64,000 nucleotides of DNA from Motiliproteus sp036961355 (GCA_036961355.1 JBALVL010000012.1:1-64000), one strand, 5' to 3'. Shown: positions 26,617 to 35,617, numbered from the stretch's first letter. Notes: generated from the letters alone by a model not told the origin. A program made the numbers and translations.

Positions 26617-27792
26617 ATGGTATCACTGCAAGGGTCCATTACTGTTGGTGCGGGGGGTGAAAAAGAAGACCGCCTGTTCCATCAATTGTTGGTGTTTACG
26701 CTGGCTCTGTTGTTGCTGGCGGGTGTGATCGTACCATTGATAAAACTGCCGTTACCGCTGGAGACCGCGCTTGATATGCCGCGACGTGTCGTTCAAATTA
26801 TCGCGGGTGTGAGAAGCCCGTTTATGCGTCAACAAACGCCGCTTGGTAACCCCACCACAGCTGCTATATCCCCGCCAAAAAATACAGCAGAGCCTGCCGT
26901 CGTAACCGCACCAACACCAATACCGAAAGTAGCATCGAAACCAATATCTAAATTAGTAACGCAGCCCGTCCAGGTGCCAGTAAAGGTCCCCGCAAAATCT
27001 ACAGCTAAAACGAAAACGAATACAATTGCGCGTACGGTTGAGAAGCCCCAACCTCCTGCCGTGCCCGCTTCTAATCTTCCAACTTCTGATCCTCAAAACA
27101 GAGCGGATGTTCGTCCAAAACCGACAACGGTAAAGCCTGCGCGCAAAAAGGTGGAACAGACCGGTTTGCTGGCATTCAACGAGACGCTGGCCAAGTTGAG
27201 TCAGATACCGATCGCCGAATCGGAAGTCAGCCGATCTGAAACCAACCTCAGTTCTGCCGTTTTTGATGATAAAACCGTAACATCTTCTGATGCTCTGACC
27301 GCCGGGGTGACGTCCGATAGTGGCCTCACCGATTCGGCGAATTTGCTCACGCTGGCTGCGTTACAGCAGCGGTTGCTGACCCCCGAATCGTCATCTATGG
27401 CGGCTGGTGGCGAAGCGGGAACCGGAACCGGACCACAACGTGTGGCGGGTGCACCGATAGTGGCGGGACTTTCAGCGGCAAAATACAACAAGGTCAGTAA
27501 CCGGCGTAGCGAGGAGCAGATTCAGGGGGTGCTCAATCGGCATAAACATACCATCTACAAACTCTACAACCGCGAACTGATAGCGGCGCCGGGCTTACAG
27601 GGCAAGGTGGTGGTTAGTGTCACCATCACCCCTTCCGGGCGAGTCAGCCGTAGTCTGATCATCGACAGCGAACTGGCCTCTTCCTCTTTGGAGAGCGGGT
27701 TGCTGCGGTTGATCGCAGCAATCGATTTTGGTGCCATCGCCAAGTCACCCACGGTTACCACTCGGGTGCCTATCGATTTCTTTCCGCAGTAA
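26617..27792 (+). CDS. AgmX/PglI C-terminal domain protein (TonB-like)
   Basis: This encodes 391 aa. A short N-terminus leads to one TM helix (about 24-42), then a long Pro/Lys/Thr-rich spacer (PVKVPAKSTAKTKTNTIARTVEKPQPP) able to span the periplasm. A C-terminal globular domain (about 295-391) reads RRSEEQIQGVLNRHKHTIYKLYNREL, then GLQGKVVVSVTITPSGRVSRSLI and FGAIAKSPTVTTRVPIDFFP. This matches the AgmX/PglI C-terminal domain first seen in Myxococcus gliding proteins and related to TonB. It ends the ExbB-ExbD-ExbD operon and is the probable force transmitter. Confidence 0.85.
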   Translation: MVSLQGSITVGAGGEKEDRLFHQLLVFTLALLLLAGVIVPLIKLPLPLETALDMPRRVVQIIAGVRSPFMRQQTPLGNPTTAAISPPKNTAEPAVVTAPTPIPKVASKPISKLVTQPVQVPVKVPAKSTAKTKTNTIARTVEKPQPPAVPASNLPTSDPQNRADVRPKPTTVKPARKKVEQTGLLAFNETLAKLSQIPIAESEVSRSETNLSSAVFDDKTVTSSDALTAGVTSDSGLTDSANLLTLAALQQRLLTPESSSMAAGGEAGTGTGPQRVAGAPIVAGLSAAKYNKVSNRRSEEQIQGVLNRHKHTIYKLYNRELIAAPGLQGKVVVSVTITPSGRVSRSLIIDSELASSSLESGLLRLIAAIDFGAIAKSPTVTTRVPIDFFPQ

Positions 27793-27871
27793 CCGATCCC
27801 GCTGTTCTGTTCCCTGTGCTGCCCCGTGTTCTGTTCGATATCTTTCGGCCCGCTCTAACGGCGACCGGAGC

Positions 27872-28855
27872 TCAGGAATCGAGCGGGCTACGATTGTGGG
27901 GGAGCATAAAGTTGATATCCGGGCCGGTCGGTACGATACGGGTTGGGTTGATGGTGTCGTGACTGCCGTAATAGTGCGCCTTGATGTTATCTAACTTCAC
28001 CGTCTCGGCAATGCCGGGTATCTGGTAAAGATCGCGCAGATAGCCCCAGAGATTGGGATAATCGACGATACGGCGTTTATTACACTTGAAGTGCCCCACA
28101 TAGACGGCATCAAAACGTACCAAGGTGGTAAACAGCCGCCAGTCGGCTTCTGTCACCTGGCTGCCGGTTAAATATCGCTGGCTGGCCAGCCGTTGTTCCA
28201 GACTGTCGAGCGCATCGAACAGGTCGGTAACCGCTTCATCATAGGCTTCCTGGGTGGTGGCAAATCCAGCCCGGTAAACCCCGTTGTTGATCCGTGGATA
28301 GATATCATCATTGAGCGGGTCGATCTCTGCCCGCAGGGCTTGCGGGTAATAGTCACCGGGCTTGGCACCGATCGAATCGAAGGCGCTGTTCAGCATCCGT
28401 ATGATCTCTGACGACTCATTACTGACGATGGTGTTCAGTTTTTTATCCCAGAGTATCGGCACGGTGACCCGACCGGTGTAATCGGCCTGCGCCAGGGTAT
28501 ATAGCTGGTGCAGATGAGTCTTGTTATTGACCGTGTCGGCGATCACATCGTCACCGGGGTCGAAACTCCAGCCGTCGTCTCCCATAAAAGCATTAACCAC
28601 CGAAACGGTGATCATTGCTTGTAACCCTTTCAGGGACCTGAAGATGAGGGTCCGGTGGGCCCAGGGACAAGCCATCGACACGTACAGGTGATAACGTCCG
28701 GCTTCGGCTTTAAAGCCGCTATCTCCGGTCGGGCCAGCAGAGCCGTCGTGGGTTATCCAGTGGCGAAAGCTTGGCGCCTTGCGCTCGAACCGTCCGTTAG
28801 TCGATTTGGTGTCGTACCAATCGTTGTGCCATTGACCGTCTACTAATAATCCCAT
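27872..28855 (-). CDS. yqjG: Glutathionyl-hydroquinone reductase (YqjG type)
   Basis: This encodes 327 aa from ATG at 28855 (AGGAG 8 nt upstream; a GTG three codons earlier is less likely). It closely follows E. coli YqjG in pattern: MGLLVDGQWH..WYDTKST, YHLYVSMACPWAHRTLI with catalytic Cys63, GRVTVPILWDKKLNTIVSNESSEIIRMLN, AGFATTQEAYDEAV, RFDAVYVGHFKCNKRRI and GIAETV. These enzymes reduce glutathionyl-hydroquinones in the cytosol. It is followed upstream by the pirin gene on the same strand, and both sit next to a LysR regulator, a common quinone/redox stress arrangement. Confidence 0.93.
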   Translation of the reverse strand: MGLLVDGQWHNDWYDTKSTNGRFERKAPSFRHWITHDGSAGPTGDSGFKAEAGRYHLYVSMACPWAHRTLIFRSLKGLQAMITVSVVNAFMGDDGWSFDPGDDVIADTVNNKTHLHQLYTLAQADYTGRVTVPILWDKKLNTIVSNESSEIIRMLNSAFDSIGAKPGDYYPQALRAEIDPLNDDIYPRINNGVYRAGFATTQEAYDEAVTDLFDALDSLEQRLASQRYLTGSQVTEADWRLFTTLVRFDAVYVGHFKCNKRRIVDYPNLWGYLRDLYQIPGIAETVKLDNIKAHYYGSHDTINPTRIVPTGPDINFMLPHNRSPLDS

Positions 28856-28877
28856 GCGGGCCACTCCTAAAAATTGG

Positions 28878-28985
28878 TGTTGTAAAACTGGAGTTGTAAA
28901 ATTGGCTGTTTTGAAAATAGCGGCTTGTTAAATTAACCGCTTTTAAAATTAGTCACCCTTAAAATTGACCGTTTTGAAAGTCGCT
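28878..28985. repeat. Degenerate ~15-bp repeats between pirin and yqjG genes
   Basis: A series of related units (TTGTAAAACTGGAG, TTGTAAAATTGGCTG, TTTTGAAAATAGCGGC, TTGTTAAATTAACCGC, TTTTAAAATTAGTCACC and so on) spans the short gap and reaches into the last codons of the pirin gene. The units are about 14-17 bp and diverged. There is no obvious terminator or protein. Confidence 0.5.
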
Positions 28986-29861
28986 GTAAGCCTGCATCAC
29001 CTCAGCTTTGGTGTTCATCACAAAGGGGCCACCGCGGGCGACGGGTTCGTTAAGTGGCTGACCGGCGACCAGCAGAAATCGGCTGGTTTCACGGCCACGG
29101 ACTGTTATCCGATCACCCTCGGTTAACACCGCCAGCGTGCGCGGGCCCACTCTGCTGTTGCCATCTCCGATCTCAACTTTGCCATCAACGACGTAAAGAA
29201 AGGCGTTGTGGTCGACCGGCAAATGCTGCTCGAAGTGATCTCCGGCCTGTAACTGGATATCCATGTAGGTGGGGCTGACGTGAGGGTTCTTTACCGGTCC
29301 TTCGGTGCCTTGACGGGTGCGCCCTGCAATGACACGAATCTGGGTGCCGCTATCCCATTGCTCCACGGCTGTCTGGCTGGCGGGAAACTCCTGATAGGCG
29401 GGTTGGCTCATCTTAGCGCTGCGGGGCAAGTTCACCCATAACTGGAAGCCCATCAACAGACCGTTTTCCTGCTCCGGCATTTCGGAGTGGACAATACCTT
29501 TACCGGCCGTCATCCACTGCACACCGCCCGGTTCTATAACCCCTTCGTGACCCGCGCTGTCTTTGTGGCGCATTCGTCCGGCCAGTAGATAAGTCACGGT
29601 TTCAAAGCCACGATGGGGGTGGCTGGGAAATCCGCCGATGTAGTCCTCGGGCTGATCGGATTCAAAGGCATCCAACAATAGGAAGGGGTCTAATATATTG
29701 AGCTCAGGGCTGCCTATCACGCGAGTTAATTTGACTCCATCGCCATCGGAGGCCCGTTGACCTGAGGTGGTAAAACTAAGTTCCCGGGTCTTCGTCGAAG
29801 ACGTTTGTTGATGGCTGTTTGTGTGATTGTTGCTGCTATTGATGGTGCTGTCAGTGGTCAT
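28959..29861 (-). CDS. Pirin-family bicupin protein
   Basis: This encodes 300 aa with ATG after GGAG. A hydrophilic N-terminus rich in Ser/Thr/Asn precedes the pirin core: LDPFLLLDAF, the metal-site block GFPSHPHRGFETVTYLLAGRMRHKDS, GGVQWMTAGKGIVHSEMPE and GFQLWVNLP. A second cupin half ends at QAYSDFQNGQF. Bacterial pirins bind iron and some oxidise quercetin. It diverges from a LysR regulator whose operator lies between them. Confidence 0.9.
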   Translation of the reverse strand: MTTDSTINSSNNHTNSHQQTSSTKTRELSFTTSGQRASDGDGVKLTRVIGSPELNILDPFLLLDAFESDQPEDYIGGFPSHPHRGFETVTYLLAGRMRHKDSAGHEGVIEPGGVQWMTAGKGIVHSEMPEQENGLLMGFQLWVNLPRSAKMSQPAYQEFPASQTAVEQWDSGTQIRVIAGRTRQGTEGPVKNPHVSPTYMDIQLQAGDHFEQHLPVDHNAFLYVVDGKVEIGDGNSRVGPRTLAVLTEGDRITVRGRETSRFLLVAGQPLNEPVARGGPFVMNTKAEVMQAYSDFQNGQF

Positions 29862-29990
29862 AGCGTATCTCCAAATTCTTTGAGGCCGGGAAGTCTTGGC
29901 ACCGGATTGTTGGCTTGTGAATTGGCTTGTGAATATGAGTCTAGAATACGTGTTGACCGATAAGGAACAAACAGCGATATTGTCAAATTA

Positions 29991-30011
29991 TTGTTCTTAT
30001 ATTTAGAACAA
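29991..30011. promoter_or_regulatory. LysR-type operator between pirin and lysR
   Basis: TTGTTCT and AGAACAA form a perfect 7-bp inverted repeat separated by TATATTT. The site sits just upstream of the ribosome site of the LysR gene and about 130 bp before the divergent pirin gene. A related half-site GGAACAA lies nearby at 29964-29970. The placement fits autoregulation and control of pirin/yqjG. Confidence 0.55.
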
Positions 30012-30026
30012 AAAAAGGAGGTGGTT

Positions 30027-30935
30027 ATGGGGCAATTGGAGGATATGCAGGTTTTCATCCGGGTGGTGGAGGCCGGAGGTATCAGCCGGGCGGCCGAGCA
30101 GTTGGGTGTTGCCAAGTCGGCTGTCAGTCGGCGCTTAAGCGAACTGGAAGCCCGATTGGGCACGCGCTTAATCAACCGCACGACCCGCACCTCCAGTTTT
30201 ACCGAAGCCGGTCGCGGTTATTATGAACGGGCGCTCAAGGTGCTGGACGACGTCACCGAGATGAATGCGGAGACTGCTGAAGCGAATACGGCGCTGTCCG
30301 GTACCTTACGGGTTGCTGTGCCCCTCTCTTTTGGCTTGATGCATCTGAGCCCCGCCATCGACCTGTTTGCCAAACAACATCCCCAGCTGGCTATTCAGAT
30401 CGATTTTTCCGATCGTCAGGTCGACATTGTCGAGGAGGGGTTTGATCTTGCCTTTCGTATTGCCGACTTGAAAGACTCCAGTATTCAGGCCCGCAGAATC
30501 TCGCTGGTACGCTTTGTTCTGGTCGCCAGTCCTGACTATCTCAAGCGACAGGGCACACCGCGGTTACCGGGGGATCTAAAGCAGCACGATATTCTCAAGT
30601 ACGCCGGTTCCAGCACCTCTCTTTGGCGCATCACCACTGCCGAGGGTGATGAAAACGCGTTGACACTGCCGAGTAAAATGATCGCCAATAACGGCGATTT
30701 CCTTAAAAACATGGCCCTCGCAGGACACGGCATCGCCATGTTGCCAACTTTTTTAGCGTGGCAGGAATTAGCCTCGGGCGAGCTGGTGACGGTCCTTGCC
30801 GATTGCTCGGTACCCGATTCCAGCGCCTATGCGGTGTATTCGCAAACACGTTATCTGCCACAGCGGGCAAGGTTGCTGATCGATTTTATGGCCGAACGGT
30901 TTGGCGATAATCCCTATTGGGATCAGGCGATCTAA
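30027..30935 (+). CDS. LysR-family transcriptional regulator
   Basis: This encodes 302 aa. The ATG at 30027 follows AAAGGAGGTGG and gives the standard LysR start (MGQLEDMQVFIRVVEAGGISRAAEQLGVAKSAVSRRLSELEARLGTRLINRTTR), a winged HTH of the type found in small quinone/aldehyde-responsive regulators. The ligand-binding part covers 90-300. It is divergent from pirin-yqjG, which it most likely controls. Confidence 0.92.
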   Translation: MGQLEDMQVFIRVVEAGGISRAAEQLGVAKSAVSRRLSELEARLGTRLINRTTRTSSFTEAGRGYYERALKVLDDVTEMNAETAEANTALSGTLRVAVPLSFGLMHLSPAIDLFAKQHPQLAIQIDFSDRQVDIVEEGFDLAFRIADLKDSSIQARRISLVRFVLVASPDYLKRQGTPRLPGDLKQHDILKYAGSSTSLWRITTAEGDENALTLPSKMIANNGDFLKNMALAGHGIAMLPTFLAWQELASGELVTVLADCSVPDSSAYAVYSQTRYLPQRARLLIDFMAERFGDNPYWDQAI

Positions 30936-30941
30936 GACGTT

Positions 30942-30974
30942 GGGGTAGGGATAGTAGGGATAGTAGGGGTAGGG
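30942..30974 (+). repeat. G-tract repeat, possible G-quadruplex after lysR
   Basis: Directly after the lysR stop the plus strand reads GGGG-ta-GGG-atagta-GGG-atagta-GGGG-ta-GGG. This meets the usual four-tract G-quadruplex pattern, and further tracts follow to about 30995. It is also a 9-bp direct repeat (GGGATAGTA). It lies between convergent genes, where it could stall transcription. Confidence 0.55.
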
Positions 30975-31069
30975 ATAGCCACTGTAGGGCAGGGGATACG
31001 GTCTCTTGGTTAGTTAAAGGGGCTTACTTCCATGCCCGCCCCTCCTTCCACACACGCAGAAGGCCGTTA

Positions 31070-32614
31070 TTAACGGCGGGCATCGTACCCGGAGTACTCG
31101 ATACCGGCCATTCTGGCGACCTCATAATGCCAGCTGGCGAGGTCTTCTTTGCTAAATTGATTAACGTGGGAGTGGCCACAGGCGCGCGCCATCACCTCGA
31201 TTAACTCGGTTGACGCGGTGAGAAAGTTGGACAAGCGTTCTGCGCCGACATCGACCTGCATCCGTGCACGTAACTCGGGTTTCTGGGTCGCAATACCCGC
31301 CGGGCAGTTGTTGGTGTTGCAGATTCGAGCCGCGATGCAACCGATCGCCTGCATCGCACTGTTGGCCAGCGCAACGCCATCCGCGCCCAACGCTAGCGCT
31401 TTAATATAATCGCTAGGTACACGCAGACCTCCGGTGATGATCAGGGTCACCCGACCACTCTTACCGCGTTTATCCAGATAATGCCGGGCCCGTGCCAGTG
31501 CCGGTATCGTCGGTACACTAATGTGATCGCGAAATAACGCAGGCGCGGCCCCTGTTCCGCCGCCGCGGCCATCCAGAATAATGTAATCGGCACTGGCCCG
31601 TAGCGCGAACTCAATGTCGCGTTCAATATGATTGGCGCTTAGTTTAAAACCTATAGGAATACCGCCACTAATCTCGCGGACCCGATCGGCAAAGTGTTTG
31701 AAGTCTTGGGGGCTGTGCATATCTTCAAAGGTCGGTGGGGAGATCGCTTCCGTGCCGGCTTCGATGCAACGAACACTGGCGATTTTTGCGGTGTTTTTGG
31801 CACCCGGAAGATGGCCGCCGGTGCCGGTTTTAGCTCCCTGACCGCCTTTAAAATGAAACGCCTGTACTTTTTCAAGCAAGGCTTCGCGATAACCAAATTT
31901 GGCGCTGGCCAGCTCGTAGAAATAGCGGCTATTGGCCTGTTGCTCTTCGGGTAACATGCCGCCTTCCCCCGAGCAGATGCCGGTGCCTGCTAATTCGGCG
32001 CCGCGGGCCAGTGCGACTTTGGCTTCCTCTGATAACGACCCAAAACTCATATCTGAAACAAACAACGGCATCGCCAGTCGAAGCGGTTTCTTACACTCAG
32101 GGCCAATAATTAACTCGGTATTGACCGCAACGTCTTCGAGAAGCGGCTGGTGGTGCAGTTGCGCGGCCATGATCTGGATATCATCCCACTGCGGCAAGTC
32201 GACACGCGGAACCCCCATCGCGGTCATCGGTCCATGGTGGCCGGATTTGCTCAGGCCCTCGCGTGCCAGTTGGTGGATCTGTTCCACGGTGGGTTCTTCG
32301 CGGGTGGACTTGGCGGTGGGGATTTGACTGCCGCCTGCCTCAACCCCGGGTCCCTCAAGGCCAACTTGCGCTGCAGTGAATCTCTTGTGGGTACCATCAC
32401 AGTAGGGTGAGTTGCCGGTATGTTTGCAGGCGCATAACCACGCCTCGCCATTCTCCTCCGATACGATGACCTTTGGGGTGAAGCCGCTCCCTACGTGAGA
32501 GCCATCACAAAAGGGTTGGCTCTTGGAACGCCCGCAGGTGCAGAAGTGGTACTCCAAGCCTTTGCTTAATTCCACTTTGACCGGTTTGTTATCGGCAATC
32601 ATTGGATTTTTCAT
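31070..32614 (-). CDS. CDGSH iron-sulfur / FMN glutamate-synthase-like fusion
   Basis: This encodes 514 aa. Two N-terminal CDGSH-type 2Fe-2S motifs are seen: Cys25, Cys27, Cys36, His40 (CTCGRSKSQPFCDGSH) and Cys61, Cys63, Cys72, His76 (CACKHTGNSPYCDGTH). From about 120 onward it is the FMN-binding glutamate synthase domain: PLFVSDMSFGSLSEEAKVALARGAELAG, GEGGMLPEEQ, FHFKGGQGAKTGTGGHLPG, ILDGRGGGTGAAP and CNTNNCPAGIATQ. It lacks the amidotransferase half of GltB. The role is unknown, perhaps an FMN oxidoreductase fed by the fused cluster domains. ATG follows GAGGA. Confidence 0.88.
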   Translation of the reverse strand: MKNPMIADNKPVKVELSKGLEYHFCTCGRSKSQPFCDGSHVGSGFTPKVIVSEENGEAWLCACKHTGNSPYCDGTHKRFTAAQVGLEGPGVEAGGSQIPTAKSTREEPTVEQIHQLAREGLSKSGHHGPMTAMGVPRVDLPQWDDIQIMAAQLHHQPLLEDVAVNTELIIGPECKKPLRLAMPLFVSDMSFGSLSEEAKVALARGAELAGTGICSGEGGMLPEEQQANSRYFYELASAKFGYREALLEKVQAFHFKGGQGAKTGTGGHLPGAKNTAKIASVRCIEAGTEAISPPTFEDMHSPQDFKHFADRVREISGGIPIGFKLSANHIERDIEFALRASADYIILDGRGGGTGAAPALFRDHISVPTIPALARARHYLDKRGKSGRVTLIITGGLRVPSDYIKALALGADGVALANSAMQAIGCIAARICNTNNCPAGIATQKPELRARMQVDVGAERLSNFLTASTELIEVMARACGHSHVNQFSKEDLASWHYEVARMAGIEYSGYDARR

Positions 32615-33182
32615 GCTGTATCCTCACGTCTGCTGACTAAGCCCTGTTAAGGGGCCCCAACCACCACGAGAACAACGTCATTTCATCTCGTCAGAGAAGT
32701 TCAGTGTAGTCACTGCTCACCGAAGAATGGCTAGGGGCTCGCTGATTTTTCCAGCAGAGCTTGGGGCGATTACCGGGGGATAGCCGGGGGATAGCCCGAG
32801 CGGAAGAGATCAAACAGGTGTCAGATGGGCGAGTGCCGCCTTTCTCATTGCCGAGCCAGACCGCATTGATGTCTGGATTCGAAAGGCGATTGTGATGAAT
32901 AGGATGGTTAAAAACGGTGAGAATTGGGAGGTAAATATGGCTTAATTATCTTGCTGGGAAGCCACAGTCACTTGTTGGGGAAGGCCCAATTAAGTCCTTC
33001 CTTACCGCCGCAACCAGATGCTTCGCCAGTAAGACCAACAGTCTTAATGATTAGTCCATTAAGCCGGCCTAATCAGACAAAAACGTTGTGTTCCTGTCAT
33101 CCGGATCATTAGCGACAGAAACACAGGCCACCACCCCAGCAGCGGAAGCAGGGAAACGCCCCTGTTTACAGAACTCCAAGCT
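32615..33182. other. 568-bp non-coding stretch with a short direct repeat
   Basis: No convincing gene is present. Near 32773-32800 a 12-bp unit (CCGGGGGATAGC) is repeated in tandem. The right part carries the terminator of the CBS-domain gene (33087-33125). The left part should hold the promoter of the glutamate-synthase-like gene. Confidence 0.4.
33080..33126 (-). terminator. Rho-independent terminator of the CBS-domain gene
   Basis: On the minus strand TGTGTTTCTGTC (33125-33114) pairs with GACAGGAACACA (33098-33087) with one mismatch. It is followed by ACGTTTTTGTC, giving a T-run. It lies about 60 bp past the stop of the CBS gene in the right orientation. Confidence 0.6.
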
Positions 33183-33779
33183 TTAATCACGAACCAGTAT
33201 CGATTCCAGCTCAGCAAAACTTTGTACGATACCCGTTGGTTGGATTTTGATACCGAGAAGGCGGCCAATATGGGTAATGGAAAAAAGACCACAGACCCTG
33301 CCTCCCCCATTTGAGTCACTTTCCATCACTAGTGCGTGCTGACGGGAGGAATCACGGAGCGTGGTAACAATATCCCCCACCTGAGCATTGCAAACATCCT
33401 CAAAGGTCAGCGCCTCGATCTGCTCGCGGGGTGTCATGATGTTCGCAACTAGGATCTGATCACGTGACAAGCGCTCTTGTGAGGCATAAACCACCGGCTT
33501 TTCTCCCATTACATCACGGGAGGTGATGACGCCTACCAGCATCGTATGGTTGTCGACCACCAATAACATGCGCACCTCTGCGGAGATCATACGCTGTAGT
33601 GCATCATCAATGGCCAGCTGAGGTGAGACCGTAATGGCTTTTACTATTTTTAGATCGGTCATCACACTGATAGCAGGATCTGTGGGTTTGATCTTATCTT
33701 CGGTGGTTGATCCACTTTGATAGACAGGGGTATTTTCAGGGAGAGAGATGTTGTTGAGTTTCTTAAAGACTTCGTTCAT
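33183..33779 (-). CDS. Two-CBS-domain protein
   Basis: This encodes 198 aa. A short N-terminal tail precedes two CBS motifs: VMTDLKIVKAITVSPQLAIDDALQRMISAEVRMLLVVD...LVGVITSRDVMGEKPV and ILVANIMTPREQIEALTFEDVCNAQVGDIVTTLRDSSRQHALVME...GLFSITHIGRLLG. No other domain is present. CBS pairs usually bind adenine nucleotides and act as energy or signal sensors. ATG follows GAGGT. It is an isolated gene with its own terminator. Confidence 0.88.
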   Translation of the reverse strand: MNEVFKKLNNISLPENTPVYQSGSTTEDKIKPTDPAISVMTDLKIVKAITVSPQLAIDDALQRMISAEVRMLLVVDNHTMLVGVITSRDVMGEKPVVYASQERLSRDQILVANIMTPREQIEALTFEDVCNAQVGDIVTTLRDSSRQHALVMESDSNGGGRVCGLFSITHIGRLLGIKIQPTGIVQSFAELESILVRD

Positions 33780-34029
33780 CTGGTACCTCGCTGTTGAATG
33801 TATCTACGGCTCGATGAGATGGATAGCTATTAACCTGACCCTCGCTCGACAGTATTATTCTAGTAATTAAATCTAGACTAGCTGATGAGAATGGATAACT
33901 GAAATGAGCAGTTGAAATGAAGGTATTTAGAAACTAAATAGTCTGGTTTGGTTGTATTACGCCATCGTTATGTGAATTCCCGAGTAGCAACGGTCTGCTT
34001 TGAGGCGGTAGAAAGCTGTTCCATAAAAT

Positions 34030-35529
34030 TTATTTGAGTAGCCGTTCTAGGTGCGAGACACCCAGCTCAAGGTTGCTTTCGGACACGCCACTAAAACCTA
34101 AAAGAAGCCCCTGTTGACCCTGTGTCTCATGGTTCTTTGATGCACAGTCCTTTGATACATTGCCTTCTAATACTCCGTCCGTTGACAGATAGTGCTTTGA
34201 TAAAGCCGGCGCACTAATGCCTTGCTTGAGCAGTTGCTGTTCAAGCCAAATATCGTCCCTTGCGGGGTCATGGGACGTTAAGCGGGCGAGAAGACTCATG
34301 CCACAGTCGGGTAGTTCGCTGGTTAACCGGTCGCCCAATTTGTTGGATAACGCAGAATGGAGGAAATCACGTCGTTGCTGGTAGCAGCGACGCATTCGGC
34401 GTAGATGGCTGGCGAACCGGCGATGCGCCAGAAAATCCGCCAGTGCTGGCTGTATCGGCACCGAAGCCAGGCTGCCTAAGTGCTCTTGTGCGCTCTGGAA
34501 TGAGGTTATTAAGTTTCTGGGTACGATCAGATAACCAATGCGAAGGGTACGAAATAACAATTTGGAAAAGCTGCCAACCAATATCACCGATTGCTGCTGC
34601 GGGGGGTATAGCTGGGTCGACAGGTTAAAAAGCGGCACCAATGGGGTTTTGTGATATTGAAACTCTGAATCGTAGTCGTCTTCCACCAACCAGCACTGAT
34701 GCTGGCGACTGTACTCTAACCAATCTAATCGACGTTCGGTGGACATCGTCACCCCTAAGGGGTACTGACGAGCCGGTGTCATCCAGGCCAGCTTCACTTT
34801 CTCATCGGGAACCGCCATGCCCTGTATATCCACCGGAGAGTAACGTATGTCCGCACCTTGAGCTGTTAGGCCATGCCGTAGCGGGGGGTAACACGGGTTC
34901 TCCAATGACACTTTGTCGCCGACAGCCAGCATTGCCTTGGCGATGAGTGCCAGCGCATCGCGGTTGCCTGCGGTGATAATCACCTGGTCTGGGTGGCATT
35001 CCACGTCGCGTACCGCTTTGATGTACCGGGTAACCGCCTGCCGTAAGGGCAGATAGCCACCCAGGTGAAACTCTCTTAACAACGCAGGATCCGGGCGCCG
35101 CCACACCCTGCTCAGGCTACGAGACCATTCAGCAAAAGGAAATTGCTCGACATCAGGTCCCGCATCGAAAATACCGCGGTTTTTTATCGCCTCGATCGCA
35201 ACTTTTTTATCGGAACAGTCCGAAGGGGTAATACTGACAGTAGGGTAGTCCGCAGCGGAATTGCCGAGAGTGGTAACAAAAATACCCGCTCCGGGACGCG
35301 TGACCAACAAGCCTTCGGCAATCAGTTGGTTGTAAACATTGAGTGCGGATGTACGGGAAATACTGAGCAACAAGGCCAGTTTACGACTGGAGGGAAGCTG
35401 TTCACCCGACGCCAGCCGCTGGCTGTGGATCAGGTTGCGAATCTGTGCCGCTAACTGCTGGTAGAGCGGCTTAGCGTCATCGGAATTAACGTTGATATTG
35501 AGCGTGGCTAAATCATCTTCAAAGCTCAA
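34030..35529 (-). CDS. MocR-family regulator (GntR HTH + aminotransferase-like)
   Basis: This encodes 499 aa. TTG at 35529 after AAGG is the preferred start; the frame is open to 35577. The N-terminal wHTH reads PLYQQLAAQIRNLIHSQRLASGEQLPSSRKLALLLSISRTSALNVYNQLIAEG. A fold-type I PLP domain follows: VIITAGNRDALALIAKAMLAVGDKVSLENPCYPP, WLVEDDYDSEFQY and the PLP lysine in VGSFSKLLFRTLRIGYLI. MocR proteins bind paired direct repeats; such repeats lie in the gap towards the divergent acetyltransferase genes. Confidence 0.9.
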   Translation of the reverse strand: MSFEDDLATLNINVNSDDAKPLYQQLAAQIRNLIHSQRLASGEQLPSSRKLALLLSISRTSALNVYNQLIAEGLLVTRPGAGIFVTTLGNSAADYPTVSITPSDCSDKKVAIEAIKNRGIFDAGPDVEQFPFAEWSRSLSRVWRRPDPALLREFHLGGYLPLRQAVTRYIKAVRDVECHPDQVIITAGNRDALALIAKAMLAVGDKVSLENPCYPPLRHGLTAQGADIRYSPVDIQGMAVPDEKVKLAWMTPARQYPLGVTMSTERRLDWLEYSRQHQCWLVEDDYDSEFQYHKTPLVPLFNLSTQLYPPQQQSVILVGSFSKLLFRTLRIGYLIVPRNLITSFQSAQEHLGSLASVPIQPALADFLAHRRFASHLRRMRRCYQQRRDFLHSALSNKLGDRLTSELPDCGMSLLARLTSHDPARDDIWLEQQLLKQGISAPALSKHYLSTDGVLEGNVSKDCASKNHETQGQQGLLLGFSGVSESNLELGVSHLERLLK

Positions 35530-35617
35530 AATTGGTACCTTAAAAATGAATAAAACTGGATGTTTAAGGAATACCAAATTGTGGCTACCATAACAACAGT
35601 TTGTTGGGGCATCTGTA

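Noticed and set aside
27848..27888. GCCCGCTC/GAGCGGGC inverted repeat between AgmX and yqjG as a terminator
   Set aside because: One arm lies in yqjG coding sequence and no T-run follows on either strand.
32924..33112. 62-codon plus-strand frame near the CBS terminator
   Set aside because: No ribosome site, and it runs through the terminator hairpin; composition is not protein-like.
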